A DNA stretch of 34,065 nt from assembly GCA_002323515.1 (NCBI GenBank), contig DCQQ01000013.1, positions 19,436-53,500 on the forward strand. Reading direction: 5' to 3'. Of the stretch, positions 18,435 through 26,759 are shown in pieces; positions within the stretch are counted from its first letter, which is position 1, and each line of letters begins with the position of its first letter. The notes under the pieces are model-generated. The model made no database searches. It was not told the origin of the DNA and worked only from the letters and a program-made list of their open reading frames with translations. The position numbers were made by a program, and so were the translations under genes. Origin of the DNA: Balneolaceae bacterium UBA1514 (lineage in GTDB: Bacteria > Bacteroidota > Rhodothermia > Balneolales > Balneolaceae).

Positions 18435-18778
18435 TTAATAAAACTTTCCTTCGAATGGTTGCATATCATAAGTGGTCTATATGTTTAGTTTGAGTCTTCA
18501 CTATTCATGCATAGTTTCTGATTACCGTTTAATTATTACGCACGGCAGAAGTTTCAACTACGTCGACCTACAATTATACCATTCAAGTAACCTAAAATAA
18601 TAACTATAACACTTAATTAGGTGTTTATTTTGTTTGAAATGATAGGAATTGTATTTTGCTCAAAACTTTATTTTTGCTTTTTATACATCTCTCGAGTCTA
18701 AGCAGCAATGAAAACAACAGTTTTGTGTTGTTAGGTTTTGCACAATAGATCCTTTTATATTACCCATTGTATTTTTAT
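18435..18778. promoter_or_regulatory. Divergent intergenic region, hairpins and palindrome
   Basis: This is the only gene-free stretch over 300 bp. It lies between the start of the minus-strand Bat transcript and the plus-strand M23 peptidase gene, so it should hold both promoters. It contains an 18-bp near-palindrome at 18608-18625 (AACAC-TTAATTAG-GTGTT, one G-T pair when folded), suitable for a dimeric regulator. A 7-bp hairpin lies at 18713-18719/18726-18732 (AACAACA/TGTTGTT, loop of 6) in the presumed peptidase leader. I see no tRNA, no recognisable riboswitch and no credible ORF. Confidence 0.4.
18649..18676 (+). promoter_or_regulatory. Possible Bacteroidota-type promoter for M23 gene
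   Basis: TATTTTTG at 18669-18676 matches the Bacteroidota -7 consensus TAnnTTTG. A TTG at 18649-18651 lies 17 nt upstream of it, near the spacing expected of a -33 element. The transcription start would be near 18682, giving a leader of about 95 nt that contains the 18713-18732 hairpin. The match is short in AT-rich DNA, and whether this lineage uses that consensus is an assumption. Confidence 0.25.
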
Positions 18779-20068
18779 ATGTCCCATTATTTTCTGGTTC
18801 TTTTGATTGTATCTACTTCTTTAGGTTCCTTTAGCTGTCTCTTCCAACCTAAAATAGCAGAACTTGATTCACAAGAACTCAATGAAATCAATGAAGAATT
18901 TCCAATCGATGGATTTGGTTACTCCTCGGATATAGGAATTTTAGAACGTGGGCAAGTCCAAACAAATCAAAGCTTGTATGTTCTATTGAATGATATGGGA
19001 ATTTCACAGCAAGTTATTCGACAAGTATTCAATGAATTAAAACGAAGCGTTGGCTTTCGATTTCTTAAAGAAAATCAGATATATTATCGGTACCGACTTC
19101 ATAATAGCACTAAAGAAGCGCATTATGCCCCCATTCTTATCATCATGGAGTCAAACATACGGTATGTGAAAGTAGATTTAACTGATGGAATCTTAATTCA
19201 AGCATCTGCTAAACCCATTGAAATACGATTTCGACAGGTGGAAGGATTGATTGAATCCTCATTATATGAATCACTAATATCGCAAGGACATTCTGTGGGT
19301 GTTGGAATGGAACTAAGTGAATTATTCGCTTGGCAAATTGATTTTTTTCGGCTCTATCGAAGGGATAAGTTTCGTGCCATCTACGAAGAATTCATATCAG
19401 AAGGGGAAGTGGTTGGAGTGGGAAGGGTGTTAGCAGCTGAATTTGTACACCAAAATATACCTTATCAAGCTTTTTATTACGAGGATGGTCAACAACAAGG
19501 ATATTATGACGCCGAAGGGAATGGAATACAAAAAGCGTTACTAAAAGCTCCTTTTAAGTACAATCAGCGCATTAGCTCTAGTTTTAATTACAATCGATTT
19601 CATCCTGTTTTGAAGCAAAGAATACCACATACTGGTACCGATTATGCAGCACCACTTGGTACTCCTGTGATTGCGGTTGGTGATGGAGAAATAATTGAGT
19701 CTAGGTATAGAGGTGTCAATGGGAATATTGTACAAATACAGCATAATGGAATGTATAAAACAGCCTATTCGCACCTTAATGGATTTGGCCCAGGAATAAA
19801 AAAAGGGGTGCAGGTGAAGCAAGGGCAAGTGATTGGATATGTTGGACGAACAGGAAGGGTGACAGGGGTTCATTTGCACTACACATTGTATAAAAACAAC
19901 GATCCAGTTAACTCGGTCACGGTTGAGTTGCCCTCTCAGAAATCGTTGGCTACATCAGCCAGGGATGCATTTTTTCTTGAAGTTCAGAAATATTCGTATT
20001 TGTTAGGCCAAGATGGGCTTGTATTGGCTACTAATATCGACTTAAACGACGTTGGAAAAAACTCATAA
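18779..20068 (+). CDS. M23 murein DD-endopeptidase, MepM-like
   Basis: This 429-residue secreted protein should cut peptide cross-links in peptidoglycan. It has a hydrophobic N-terminal signal (about 4-20, then FSC, not a canonical lipobox), an OapA/LysM-like and Csd3-like region with the characteristic FFRLYRRDKF and AFYYEDG segments, then RISSSFNYNRFHPVLKQRI leading into the M23 domain. Zinc and catalytic residues are His284 and Asp288 (HTGTD), His332 (SHL) and His365/His367 (GVHLHY), so it looks active. I chose ATG 18779 over a TTG at 18767 that would only prepend four residues. It lies on the opposite strand between Bat-locus genes and overlaps DUF58 by 38 bp. Confidence 0.88.
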   Translation: MSHYFLVLLIVSTSLGSFSCLFQPKIAELDSQELNEINEEFPIDGFGYSSDIGILERGQVQTNQSLYVLLNDMGISQQVIRQVFNELKRSVGFRFLKENQIYYRYRLHNSTKEAHYAPILIIMESNIRYVKVDLTDGILIQASAKPIEIRFRQVEGLIESSLYESLISQGHSVGVGMELSELFAWQIDFFRLYRRDKFRAIYEEFISEGEVVGVGRVLAAEFVHQNIPYQAFYYEDGQQQGYYDAEGNGIQKALLKAPFKYNQRISSSFNYNRFHPVLKQRIPHTGTDYAAPLGTPVIAVGDGEIIESRYRGVNGNIVQIQHNGMYKTAYSHLNGFGPGIKKGVQVKQGQVIGYVGRTGRVTGVHLHYTLYKNNDPVNSVTVELPSQKSLATSARDAFFLEVQKYSYLLGQDGLVLATNIDLNDVGKNS

Positions 20069-20906
20069 GCGGTCGTATATACGATTTATCGGTGTGCACA
20101 ACAATGTTATCCATTTGTAATTTTACCATGTGCTTGTCAAAAGCATCATGTTTTTCCTTAAGCTTTGACTGTAGATGAGCTCGTAATCTTTTGTTTGAGC
20201 TATCTACCATGACTTGTTCATTTGTCTCGGCATTGTATAAAGGCAATAAGCCTAAGTCTGGGAGTTCTTCTTCAAATGGGTGCCGAATACTAAGGTTAAC
20301 AAGATCGTGCTTTTGATTCGTTATTTTCAGCGCTGTGTCATACTCTGTGTCCTGAAAATCAGAAGCTAATACTACAATAGATCTACGGTTCAATAATCGA
20401 TTAACATAGTTCATTGCAGTGGATATACTAGTACCTTTACCCGTTGCCTTGATGGTGTAAAGCTCTCTAATGATTCTGAGGACATGTTTTTTGCCTTTTT
20501 TTGGCGGGACAACTTTTTCCACCACATCACTAAAGAGTACTAAACCGACCTTATCACCATTTTGAATCGCGCTAAAAGCTAATACGGCACAGATTTCAAT
20601 AGCTAATTCTGCCTTCGTGTACATTTTAGTCCCTAATTTTCCACTATTAGATATATCTACACAGAGCATTAACGTTTGTTCTCTTTCTTCTTCAAATATT
20701 TTAATGAAAGGCTCACCTGTTCGAGCTGTCACATTCCAGTCAATTTGCCTAATGTCATCTCCATATGAATAAGATCTAACCTCTGAGAAAGCCATACCTC
20801 TTCCTTTGAAGGCCGACTGATATTCACCGCCAAATAGATTATTGACCAATCCTTTGGTTTGAATTTCTAGTTTGCGAATTTTTTTTAGAGTCTCTTTTGA
20901 TATCAT
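20031..20906 (-). CDS. DUF58 domain protein (MoxR/Bat-associated)
   Basis: The 291-residue protein matches the DUF58 family, which accompanies MoxR AAA+ ATPases and VWA proteins. The family motif is clear: GRGMAFSEVRSYSYGDDIRQ followed by IDWNVTARTGEPFIKIFEEERE (about 35-75), then a VWA-like core starting LCVDISNSG with a DxSxS-like metal site and VVLASDFQD further on. No transmembrane segment is evident, so it is cytosolic, as in many short DUF58 proteins. In related genomes it is cotranscribed with moxR upstream and the DUF4381-like/batA genes downstream. Here recO is divergent upstream and no moxR is nearby, while the M23 gene lies between it and batA. Confidence 0.88.
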   Translation of the reverse strand: MISKETLKKIRKLEIQTKGLVNNLFGGEYQSAFKGRGMAFSEVRSYSYGDDIRQIDWNVTARTGEPFIKIFEEEREQTLMLCVDISNSGKLGTKMYTKAELAIEICAVLAFSAIQNGDKVGLVLFSDVVEKVVPPKKGKKHVLRIIRELYTIKATGKGTSISTAMNYVNRLLNRRSIVVLASDFQDTEYDTALKITNQKHDLVNLSIRHPFEEELPDLGLLPLYNAETNEQVMVDSSNKRLRAHLQSKLKEKHDAFDKHMVKLQMDNIVVHTDKSYIRPLMSFFQRRLSRY

Positions 20907-21012
20907 GGTAACAGTAATTATCCAATGGTAGAAATTATTATGTTTAGATGCATAGAAAAACTGATTTACTCACTTAAATTAATGTGATAAACGTACTTAA
21001 AATCAACATATC

Positions 21013-21747
21013 ATGGGGCTAGAGACTGCCACAGCTATAGTTTTGCGAACCATTGACTATCAAGAATCAAGCAAAATAATTACCGTCCTCACAGAATCGC
21101 ATGGTAAGTTCGCTCTAATGGCTAGGGGAGCAAAGAAACCCAAAGGTCCATTCAGTGGAGTATTAGAGGCGGGTAATACCTTGAATATCGGCTTTGCATA
21201 TAAACCCAATCGTTCGGTTCAGGATTTACGATCGGCCGACTTAGTGCACTCAGTTTCTAGCCTACGACGTGACTTCACCACCTGGCTTTTATTGTTTCAA
21301 GTCTTGGAGCGAATAACAGCTTTGGTACATGAGCATGAAAAAAACACAAAATTATTTCTACTTTTAAAACAATTTTTACCCTGGCTAATTCAACAAGAAG
21401 AAGTCCCAGTGCATGTGCTGCCTTACATTCAAATTCGATGTATGAGCTGCTGTGGAATTGATTTACAATGTGAACTTAGTGAGATTGCTAAACAGTCGTA
21501 TTTACATATCCCTAGTGGGTTACTTGGTGAGGTATCCACTCAAACGGGTGAGAAGAAATTTAATTTATCACAAACGAAGTTTCTTGTGACGGTGTTATCA
21601 AGTAGATCTAAGGATTTTTTAGCTATTGGTTTAAGTAAAAATGAGTTGATTGAATTGATACAACATTTGGATGCCTATTTTCATTATCATATAGAAGGTT
21701 ATAATCCACAACGATCGCAACAATTTTTTGACATAGTGGTATCTTAA
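21013..21747 (+). CDS. recO: DNA repair protein RecO
   Basis: RecO works with RecR and RecF to load RecA on SSB-coated single-stranded DNA. The 244-residue protein has the N-terminal OB-fold (about 1-80) with TAIVLRTIDYQESSKIITVLT, typical of the family, followed by the helical domain. The zinc-finger region is irregular: Cys143, Cys146, Cys147 and Cys153 (RCMSCCGIDLQC), without the second CxxC seen in zinc-binding RecO. It may be a remnant site. Start ATG 21013 fits family N-termini. The gene is divergent from DUF58 (106-bp spacer) and precedes the protease gene by 57 nt. Confidence 0.9.
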   Translation: MGLETATAIVLRTIDYQESSKIITVLTESHGKFALMARGAKKPKGPFSGVLEAGNTLNIGFAYKPNRSVQDLRSADLVHSVSSLRRDFTTWLLLFQVLERITALVHEHEKNTKLFLLLKQFLPWLIQQEEVPVHVLPYIQIRCMSCCGIDLQCELSEIAKQSYLHIPSGLLGEVSTQTGEKKFNLSQTKFLVTVLSSRSKDFLAIGLSKNELIELIQHLDAYFHYHIEGYNPQRSQQFFDIVVS

Positions 21748-21804
21748 CCAATAGCTGAAAATTATAAAGACTACATTTATTTTGATCACTTCTCGATAGC
21801 CAAC

Positions 21805-23364
21805 ATGAATACAAATCGTCGTTTAACTTACCTTTTAATACTGTTGATAGGGCTTAGCATAGGCTTTGTTTGGGATAGCTATTTGGATCTTAGTACTCGG
21901 CATTCATTTGCAGAAGTTGAGTATACCAATATCTCAAAAAGTGATAGTGTATTCATAGATGATGAATTTCTTGAAAATATCAGTGAACGATTTTTATTTA
22001 AAAAAGTCGCCAATAGAGTAATCTCATCCGTCGTATACATAGAAACATTAATCCCGGTTGATTTACCAGATGATGAAAATCACGACTTCTCCGACGATTT
22101 TTGGAATCGATTTTTACCCAGAAGTGCTCGATCTGTTGGCTCCGGTGTTATTATAAGTCAGGATGGTTATATACTTACTAATCATCACGTAATTGAAGGA
22201 GCCAGTGAACAAGGTATCGAGGTAGTATTAAATGATAAGAGACAATTTCAAGCACGCATAATCGGTTCGGATCCCACTACGGATTTAGCGGTGATAAAAA
22301 TACCTGCAAATTATCTTCCAGCTGCTATAATGGGAAATTCAGATCAAGTTCAAGTAGGTGAGTGGGTCATGGCTGTTGGTAATCCCTTTAGACTAAGAGC
22401 CACAGTAACTGCGGGTATCATAAGCGCATTAGGCAGAGACGTACAAATAATTGATGACCGCATGAGAATCGAAAGTTTTATCCAAACAGATGCGGCTATA
22501 AACAAGGGTAATAGTGGGGGTGCCTTGGTGAATACTAGCGCACAAATCATTGGAATTAACACAGCCATTGCTTCACAAAGCGGTAGTTATCAAGGGTATG
22601 GATTCGCTGTTCCTAGTAATTTAGCGACTAAAGTAGCTTCTGATATTATTCAGTATGGTCGTGTGAGACGGGCTCTAATGGGGGTACAGATTCAATCTGT
22701 GGACTATCAAAGAGCCTTAGAATTGGAACTTCCAAGTGTAGTGGGGGTAGAAATTATATCGTTAACACCCAATGGGCCAGCAGATTTGGCAGGACTCAGG
22801 AAGGGTGATATAGTGCTTGGAGTGAATGGATTTCCCGTTAATGCTTCTAATGCACTGCAGGAGAGGATTGCCCTGTTACGTCCTAATACCGAAGCCCAAC
22901 TCACCATATGGCGGGATAATTCATCCTTTATAAGCTCGGTTATTTTAGAAGAATTAATGATACCTGAAGTTAGCATTGCTCAGTCAGCGGCGCAATCTAG
23001 CCCAAATGAGCCTACTCAAGAAGATGAAGGTCGCTCCAAACTTGATCAAAATGATTTATCTAGGGGAAGGCTTTGGATATCCACCGATTTAGGATTTGAC
23101 ATAGTAGGATTAGCTAAGCCAGAAAATCCCAGCTTGTTTGATTTGTATGTTCAAGAGGTAGACTCAGCTTCAAACGCATTTAAGCGAGGCCTTAGAGATG
23201 AAGTTCAAATCATACGAATAGACGGAAATCTAGTACATTCATCCCAAGTATTACAAAGTTATTTTAATGGGTTAGCTGATAATGAAAATAAGATATCAGT
23301 ACAATTAGAAGTCAGGCGAGAAGATAAAAGTCTACATCACATTTATATTCCATTAGATAAATAA
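21805..23364 (+). CDS. DegP/HtrA-type serine protease with two PDZ domains
   Basis: This 519-residue envelope protease (family S1C) probably degrades misfolded periplasmic proteins. An N-terminal hydrophobic segment (about 8-24) acts as signal peptide or membrane anchor, with no clear cleavage site. The trypsin-like domain (about 65-275) has the triad His128 (TNHHVI), Asp160 (TTDLAVI) and Ser237 (GNSGGAL). PDZ1 covers about 280-375 and PDZ2 about 425-515, separated by a Ser/Gln/Glu-rich linker (about 390-415). The second PDZ starts with a poorly conserved segment. A lipoprotein gene follows 12 nt later and is probably cotranscribed. Orthology to DegP, DegQ or DegS cannot be settled; two PDZ domains favour DegP/DegQ. 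Confidence 0.92.
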   Translation: MNTNRRLTYLLILLIGLSIGFVWDSYLDLSTRHSFAEVEYTNISKSDSVFIDDEFLENISERFLFKKVANRVISSVVYIETLIPVDLPDDENHDFSDDFWNRFLPRSARSVGSGVIISQDGYILTNHHVIEGASEQGIEVVLNDKRQFQARIIGSDPTTDLAVIKIPANYLPAAIMGNSDQVQVGEWVMAVGNPFRLRATVTAGIISALGRDVQIIDDRMRIESFIQTDAAINKGNSGGALVNTSAQIIGINTAIASQSGSYQGYGFAVPSNLATKVASDIIQYGRVRRALMGVQIQSVDYQRALELELPSVVGVEIISLTPNGPADLAGLRKGDIVLGVNGFPVNASNALQERIALLRPNTEAQLTIWRDNSSFISSVILEELMIPEVSIAQSAAQSSPNEPTQEDEGRSKLDQNDLSRGRLWISTDLGFDIVGLAKPENPSLFDLYVQEVDSASNAFKRGLRDEVQIIRIDGNLVHSSQVLQSYFNGLADNENKISVQLEVRREDKSLHHIYIPLDK

Positions 23365-23376
23365 AAAACACTGTTT

Positions 23377-23892
23377 ATGAAGTTTTTAGTGCATATTACT
23401 TTTGCTATGTTTTTGTTGTACTCTTGTTCAACTACGGATAGCCTCTTTCAGCAAGATTCTGTGAGTTCAACACTCCCCGAATGGTATAGTGAGGACTCCT
23501 ACCTAAGTGATTCAACAAGCATACATTACTTTTTCAGTTTTCAATCTGAGGACTCTTTAGCCTCAGCTAAGCACGGTTATAAGGTGGCACAAATAGCGTT
23601 ATTAAATACTATCGACGATAAAGTTGAACTAGTTAGAATGCAGCAAGAAGATGATAGTTTCTGGTCTAGTCCAGCTGTAATACAAACACTTCGAAGTAGT
23701 ACCTATTTGTTTAAGGATTTGATGGCCCCCAAATATGAAACTGTCCTCAAAAAACAAGGTTCTGATTATTATGAATATTATCTGCAAATAAGTGTTCTTA
23801 AAGAAAAGATTATTAAAGAATTAAAAAAGTCAACGGATAATCACTTAGGCTCTGATGAGCCTTTCTGGGTAGAACTGAATGAGTCATTTTAA
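23377..23892 (+). CDS. Lipoprotein, LPP20-like pattern
   Basis: I do not recognise a named family with certainty. The 171-residue protein starts with a lipoprotein signal (MKFLVHITFAMFLLYSC, lipidated Cys17), so it is likely anchored in an envelope membrane facing the periplasm or outside. The mature part begins with a Ser/Asp-rich linker and then LPEWYSEDSY, followed by IHYFFSFQSEDSLASAKHGYKVAQIALLNTI. That PxW...Y...S...A...A rhythm resembles LPP20-family lipoproteins, but the likeness is weak. It follows the HtrA-type protease by 12 nt, which suggests a shared envelope role. The remainder is charged and probably helical. Confidence 0.6.
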   Translation: MKFLVHITFAMFLLYSCSTTDSLFQQDSVSSTLPEWYSEDSYLSDSTSIHYFFSFQSEDSLASAKHGYKVAQIALLNTIDDKVELVRMQQEDDSFWSSPAVIQTLRSSTYLFKDLMAPKYETVLKKQGSDYYEYYLQISVLKEKIIKELKKSTDNHLGSDEPFWVELNESF

Positions 23893-23909
23893 TTTTACAA
23901 TTTTAACGA

Positions 23910-23969
23910 ATGAGCAGCGATTTTACTCGATACTTCTCATCATCAATTAACACAACATATGCACTATGA
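23910..23969 (+). other. Possible 19-codon leader ORF coupled to amidohydrolase
   Basis: A small ORF (MSSDFTRYFSSSINTTYAL) occupies most of the 73-nt gap between the lipoprotein gene and the first amidohydrolase. Its TGA stop overlaps the ATG of the amidohydrolase in an ATGA arrangement, the configuration used for translational coupling. It lacks an obvious Shine-Dalgarno sequence, and ORFs this short arise by chance, so it is only a candidate. Confidence 0.15.
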
Positions 23970-25360
23970 ACATTAAAACTACTTTTGTGGATATGGCAAG
24001 CTTCTTGGTTATGCTATTGGCATGGCAACAGATGCCATCAATGGCACAAGAAGTACCTGCGCATGCCATAACTAATGTGACGATTCAGATGGCCGATGGA
24101 GCCACCCTTGAAAACGCTGATATTGTATGGAGAAATGGAGTTATTGAACAAATTGGGGTGAACGAATCAATTCCATTTGACGCTTTTATTATCGATGGTG
24201 GTGATTCACTACACGTTTATCCTGGTCTTATTGATGGGATGGCTACTTGGGGTAGTCCAGAGACACCACGGGATTTGCCGCGATTAGAAAATCCCGGTAA
24301 ACCACCATATGATCGCGCTGGGGCACAACCGCAAAGAGTTCCAGGGCATTATTTAAACGAGGATAAAGCCTTTGAAGCCGCTATGAAAGCAGGTTTTACA
24401 TTGGTTGCTCTTGGTCTCGATGGTCAAATGTTACCTGGGCATATACAACCGTTCAATTTATCGGCACCCAAGCTAACACAAGCACATATATTTGCAAACC
24501 CTTTGGCATTACAAGGGAGTTTTGAAACGGCACCTGGAGGTTGGGGCAGTGGGGCCTATCCATCAACTCAGATGGGAGTAATGGCTTATTTCCGGCAGCT
24601 CATGTATGATGCAACTGCTTTGCAAGAGCATATGATGTATTTCGAAAAACACTCGGAAATGACTCAACCCGAGCAAAATGATGTATTAGAAGCACTTTTT
24701 CCTTTAATTAATAAAGAGTATCCACTGTACTTCGAAGTGGATTCTAAGGAAGAAATAGAACGCTTGTTTAGGCTACAGGACGAATTTGGTTTTGATGTGG
24801 TTCTAGTTTCAGCAAAAGAAGCCTCTGCTTTAAGCAATGAGCTAAAAGCTAGAAATATCGCTGTACTAGCTAGTCTTGATGTTACAGAGATGCCAGATTG
24901 GTTAGAGAAAGAAAACAAGGAAGCTAAAAAAGACGATGGGGAAAGAAGTGAATCAAGTGAGGAAGGAGATTCAGAAGACGCTGAATCGGAAGAACTAACC
25001 GAAGAAGAATTAATGTTCCGGTCAAAACAAAAAGAAGCTTGGGAAAAAGAAATAAACAATTTGTCTGCTCTACTAGAAGCGGGTATTCCTACAGGCTTTA
25101 CTTCTGCTGGCCTAAGTCCTAAAGAATTAATTCAGAAAGTTAATCTAGTTACAGAGAACAGTACATTAACGAAAGATGACATCGTTGGACTAATGACCGT
25201 TCATAATGCAAACATATTAGGTATATCTAACCGAGTTGGAACCATAAAAGAGGGCAATAGTGCACATCTAATACTTACTGACGGCCCTTTATTTGAAAAA
25301 GGAACTAATATCCACATCCAGGTCAGCCAGGGTGTGATCAATGACTTTATGGAGGACTAA
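23966..25360 (+). CDS. Secreted amidohydrolase-fold protein, metal site lost
   Basis: This 464-residue protein has a signal peptide ending near SMAQE and the amidohydrolase composite-domain pattern: an N-terminal beta part (ITNVTIQMADGATLENADIV), then YPGLIDG at 85-91, and a C-terminal NANILGISNRVGTIKEGNSA block. Where active relatives have PGxIDxHxH, this protein has Asp90-Gly-Met92-Ala-Thr94, so both metal-binding His are missing. The late catalytic Asp is also not evident (TGFTSAGLSP). A highly acidic, Ser/Glu/Lys-rich insertion spans about 314-361. It is the first of three tandem paralogues, 2 nt before the next. It is probably non-catalytic, perhaps a partner of the middle protein. Similarity in length and order supports a shared origin. 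Confidence 0.8.
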   Translation: MNIKTTFVDMASFLVMLLAWQQMPSMAQEVPAHAITNVTIQMADGATLENADIVWRNGVIEQIGVNESIPFDAFIIDGGDSLHVYPGLIDGMATWGSPETPRDLPRLENPGKPPYDRAGAQPQRVPGHYLNEDKAFEAAMKAGFTLVALGLDGQMLPGHIQPFNLSAPKLTQAHIFANPLALQGSFETAPGGWGSGAYPSTQMGVMAYFRQLMYDATALQEHMMYFEKHSEMTQPEQNDVLEALFPLINKEYPLYFEVDSKEEIERLFRLQDEFGFDVVLVSAKEASALSNELKARNIAVLASLDVTEMPDWLEKENKEAKKDDGERSESSEEGDSEDAESEELTEEELMFRSKQKEAWEKEINNLSALLEAGIPTGFTSAGLSPKELIQKVNLVTENSTLTKDDIVGLMTVHNANILGISNRVGTIKEGNSAHLILTDGPLFEKGTNIHIQVSQGVINDFMED

Positions 25361-25362
25361 CC

Positions 25363-26745
25363 ATGAAAAATACCTTAACAACACTACTTATTATAGCTGT
25401 TTTTTCAGTAGGAACTATAGCACAGGAAAAGGGATCTGTACTCATTCAGAACGCAACCTTAATGACGATTACCGATGGCATAATAGAGAATGGTGATGTA
25501 CTTATTGTTGATGGCATTATATCGGCAATAGGTGCGGATCTTAGTGGTCCCTCAGGAGTATCCGTGGTAGACGGTACCGGTAAATATGTGATGCCTGGTA
25601 TCATTGATGCACATTCTCACCTAAATACAGTGAGTACTAATGAAGCCAGAAATCCCGTAACGGCAGAAGTAACTATGGAGGAATCTATTAATCCTAATAG
25701 CGTCTCCATCTATCGAGCTTTGGCTGGTGGGGTTACATCCATTCACCTAATGCACGGCTCTGCTAATGTTATTGGAGGACAGGGGGAAACATTAAAGCTT
25801 CGTTATGGAGTAACTCAGGATGAAATGAGATTTGCTGATGCAAAAAGAACCATCAAATTTGCACTGGGTGAAAATCCAACCCGTGTGCATGGACAGGGTA
25901 ACGGAATTCAACCAAGAACTCGAATGGGTGTAGAACAGATTATCAGAAGTCATTTTGATGAGGCTCTTGATTATAGAATCAAAAGAGAGGCCTATTTTGC
26001 TTCAAAAGAGGCTTATGAAGTAGATAGAAGAGGTAGAACCGCTCCACCGATTCCCGTTGCAAAAAACCTTCGATACGATGTGCTAAATGATATTATCGAT
26101 GGCGAAATACTGGTTCATTGCCACTCTTATAGAGCAGATGAAATTCTCATGCTCATGCGGGTTTTTAATGATTATGGTATTAAAAATTATACGTTTCAGC
26201 ATGCAAACGAAGCCTTTAAGGTAGCTCCAGAAATTGCAAAAAACGGAGCTTATACTTCAGTATTTGCTGATTGGTGGGCGTATAAATTCGAGGTTTACTA
26301 TTCTACGGCTTACAATGCTACCATTTTAAATGAAAATGGTGTGACTAATAGTATAAATAGTGATAGCAATGAGCTTATTCGACATCTAAATCATGAAGCT
26401 GCAAAAACCGTTAGATATGGAGAAACCTCAGAATCTGACGCATTAAAGATGATTACCATCAATCCAGCGAAGCAGCTTGGAATTGATGAAATGGTTGGAA
26501 GTTTAGAAATAGGGAAACAAGGAGATGTAGCCATTTGGAGTGGTCACCCTCTTAGCATTTATTCCAAAGTAGAGCATACCTATGTTGATGGCAAAAAATA
26601 TTTTGACCTTTACATGGATCCAGTCGATATGAGAATTGCTGTAGATAGTGAAGATTCTTATGCAGAGGCGGTGTTTAACACCTTCATTCAGGGTAGAGAA
26701 GAAGACTCTTGCATGAGTGATGTATTTGAATTAATTGAACAGTAA
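25363..26745 (+). CDS. Secreted amidohydrolase, active-site residues intact
   Basis: This is the only one of the three tandem proteins that keeps the metal site. A signal peptide (about 1-20, GTIA before QE) precedes an amidohydrolase of 460 residues. Metal ligands are His84 and His86 in PGIIDAHSH, His252 or His254 in LVHCHSY, His280 in QHANEAF, and Asp334 in INSDSNE. Lys165 in IKFALGENPTR is a candidate for a carboxylated Lys. The C-terminal ITINPAKQLGIDEMVGSLEIGKQGD is a family hallmark. It may cleave a C-N bond of an amide, dipeptide or cyclic amide in the periplasm; imidazolonepropionase-like annotation is common but not diagnostic. It lies 2 nt after the first paralogue and 14 nt before the third. 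Confidence 0.85.
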   Translation: MKNTLTTLLIIAVFSVGTIAQEKGSVLIQNATLMTITDGIIENGDVLIVDGIISAIGADLSGPSGVSVVDGTGKYVMPGIIDAHSHLNTVSTNEARNPVTAEVTMEESINPNSVSIYRALAGGVTSIHLMHGSANVIGGQGETLKLRYGVTQDEMRFADAKRTIKFALGENPTRVHGQGNGIQPRTRMGVEQIIRSHFDEALDYRIKREAYFASKEAYEVDRRGRTAPPIPVAKNLRYDVLNDIIDGEILVHCHSYRADEILMLMRVFNDYGIKNYTFQHANEAFKVAPEIAKNGAYTSVFADWWAYKFEVYYSTAYNATILNENGVTNSINSDSNELIRHLNHEAAKTVRYGETSESDALKMITINPAKQLGIDEMVGSLEIGKQGDVAIWSGHPLSIYSKVEHTYVDGKKYFDLYMDPVDMRIAVDSEDSYAEAVFNTFIQGREEDSCMSDVFELIEQ

Positions 26746-26759
26746 GTAGAAGGAGTTTA

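Noticed and set aside
18767..18778. TTG start for the M23 peptidase
   Set aside because: It only prepends four residues to a sensible signal peptide that begins with ATG 18779.
24664..25059. 131-codon minus-strand ORF, Ser-rich product
   Set aside because: It is the antisense shadow of the Glu/Ser-rich acidic insertion of the first amidohydrolase; no start context or family pattern supports it.
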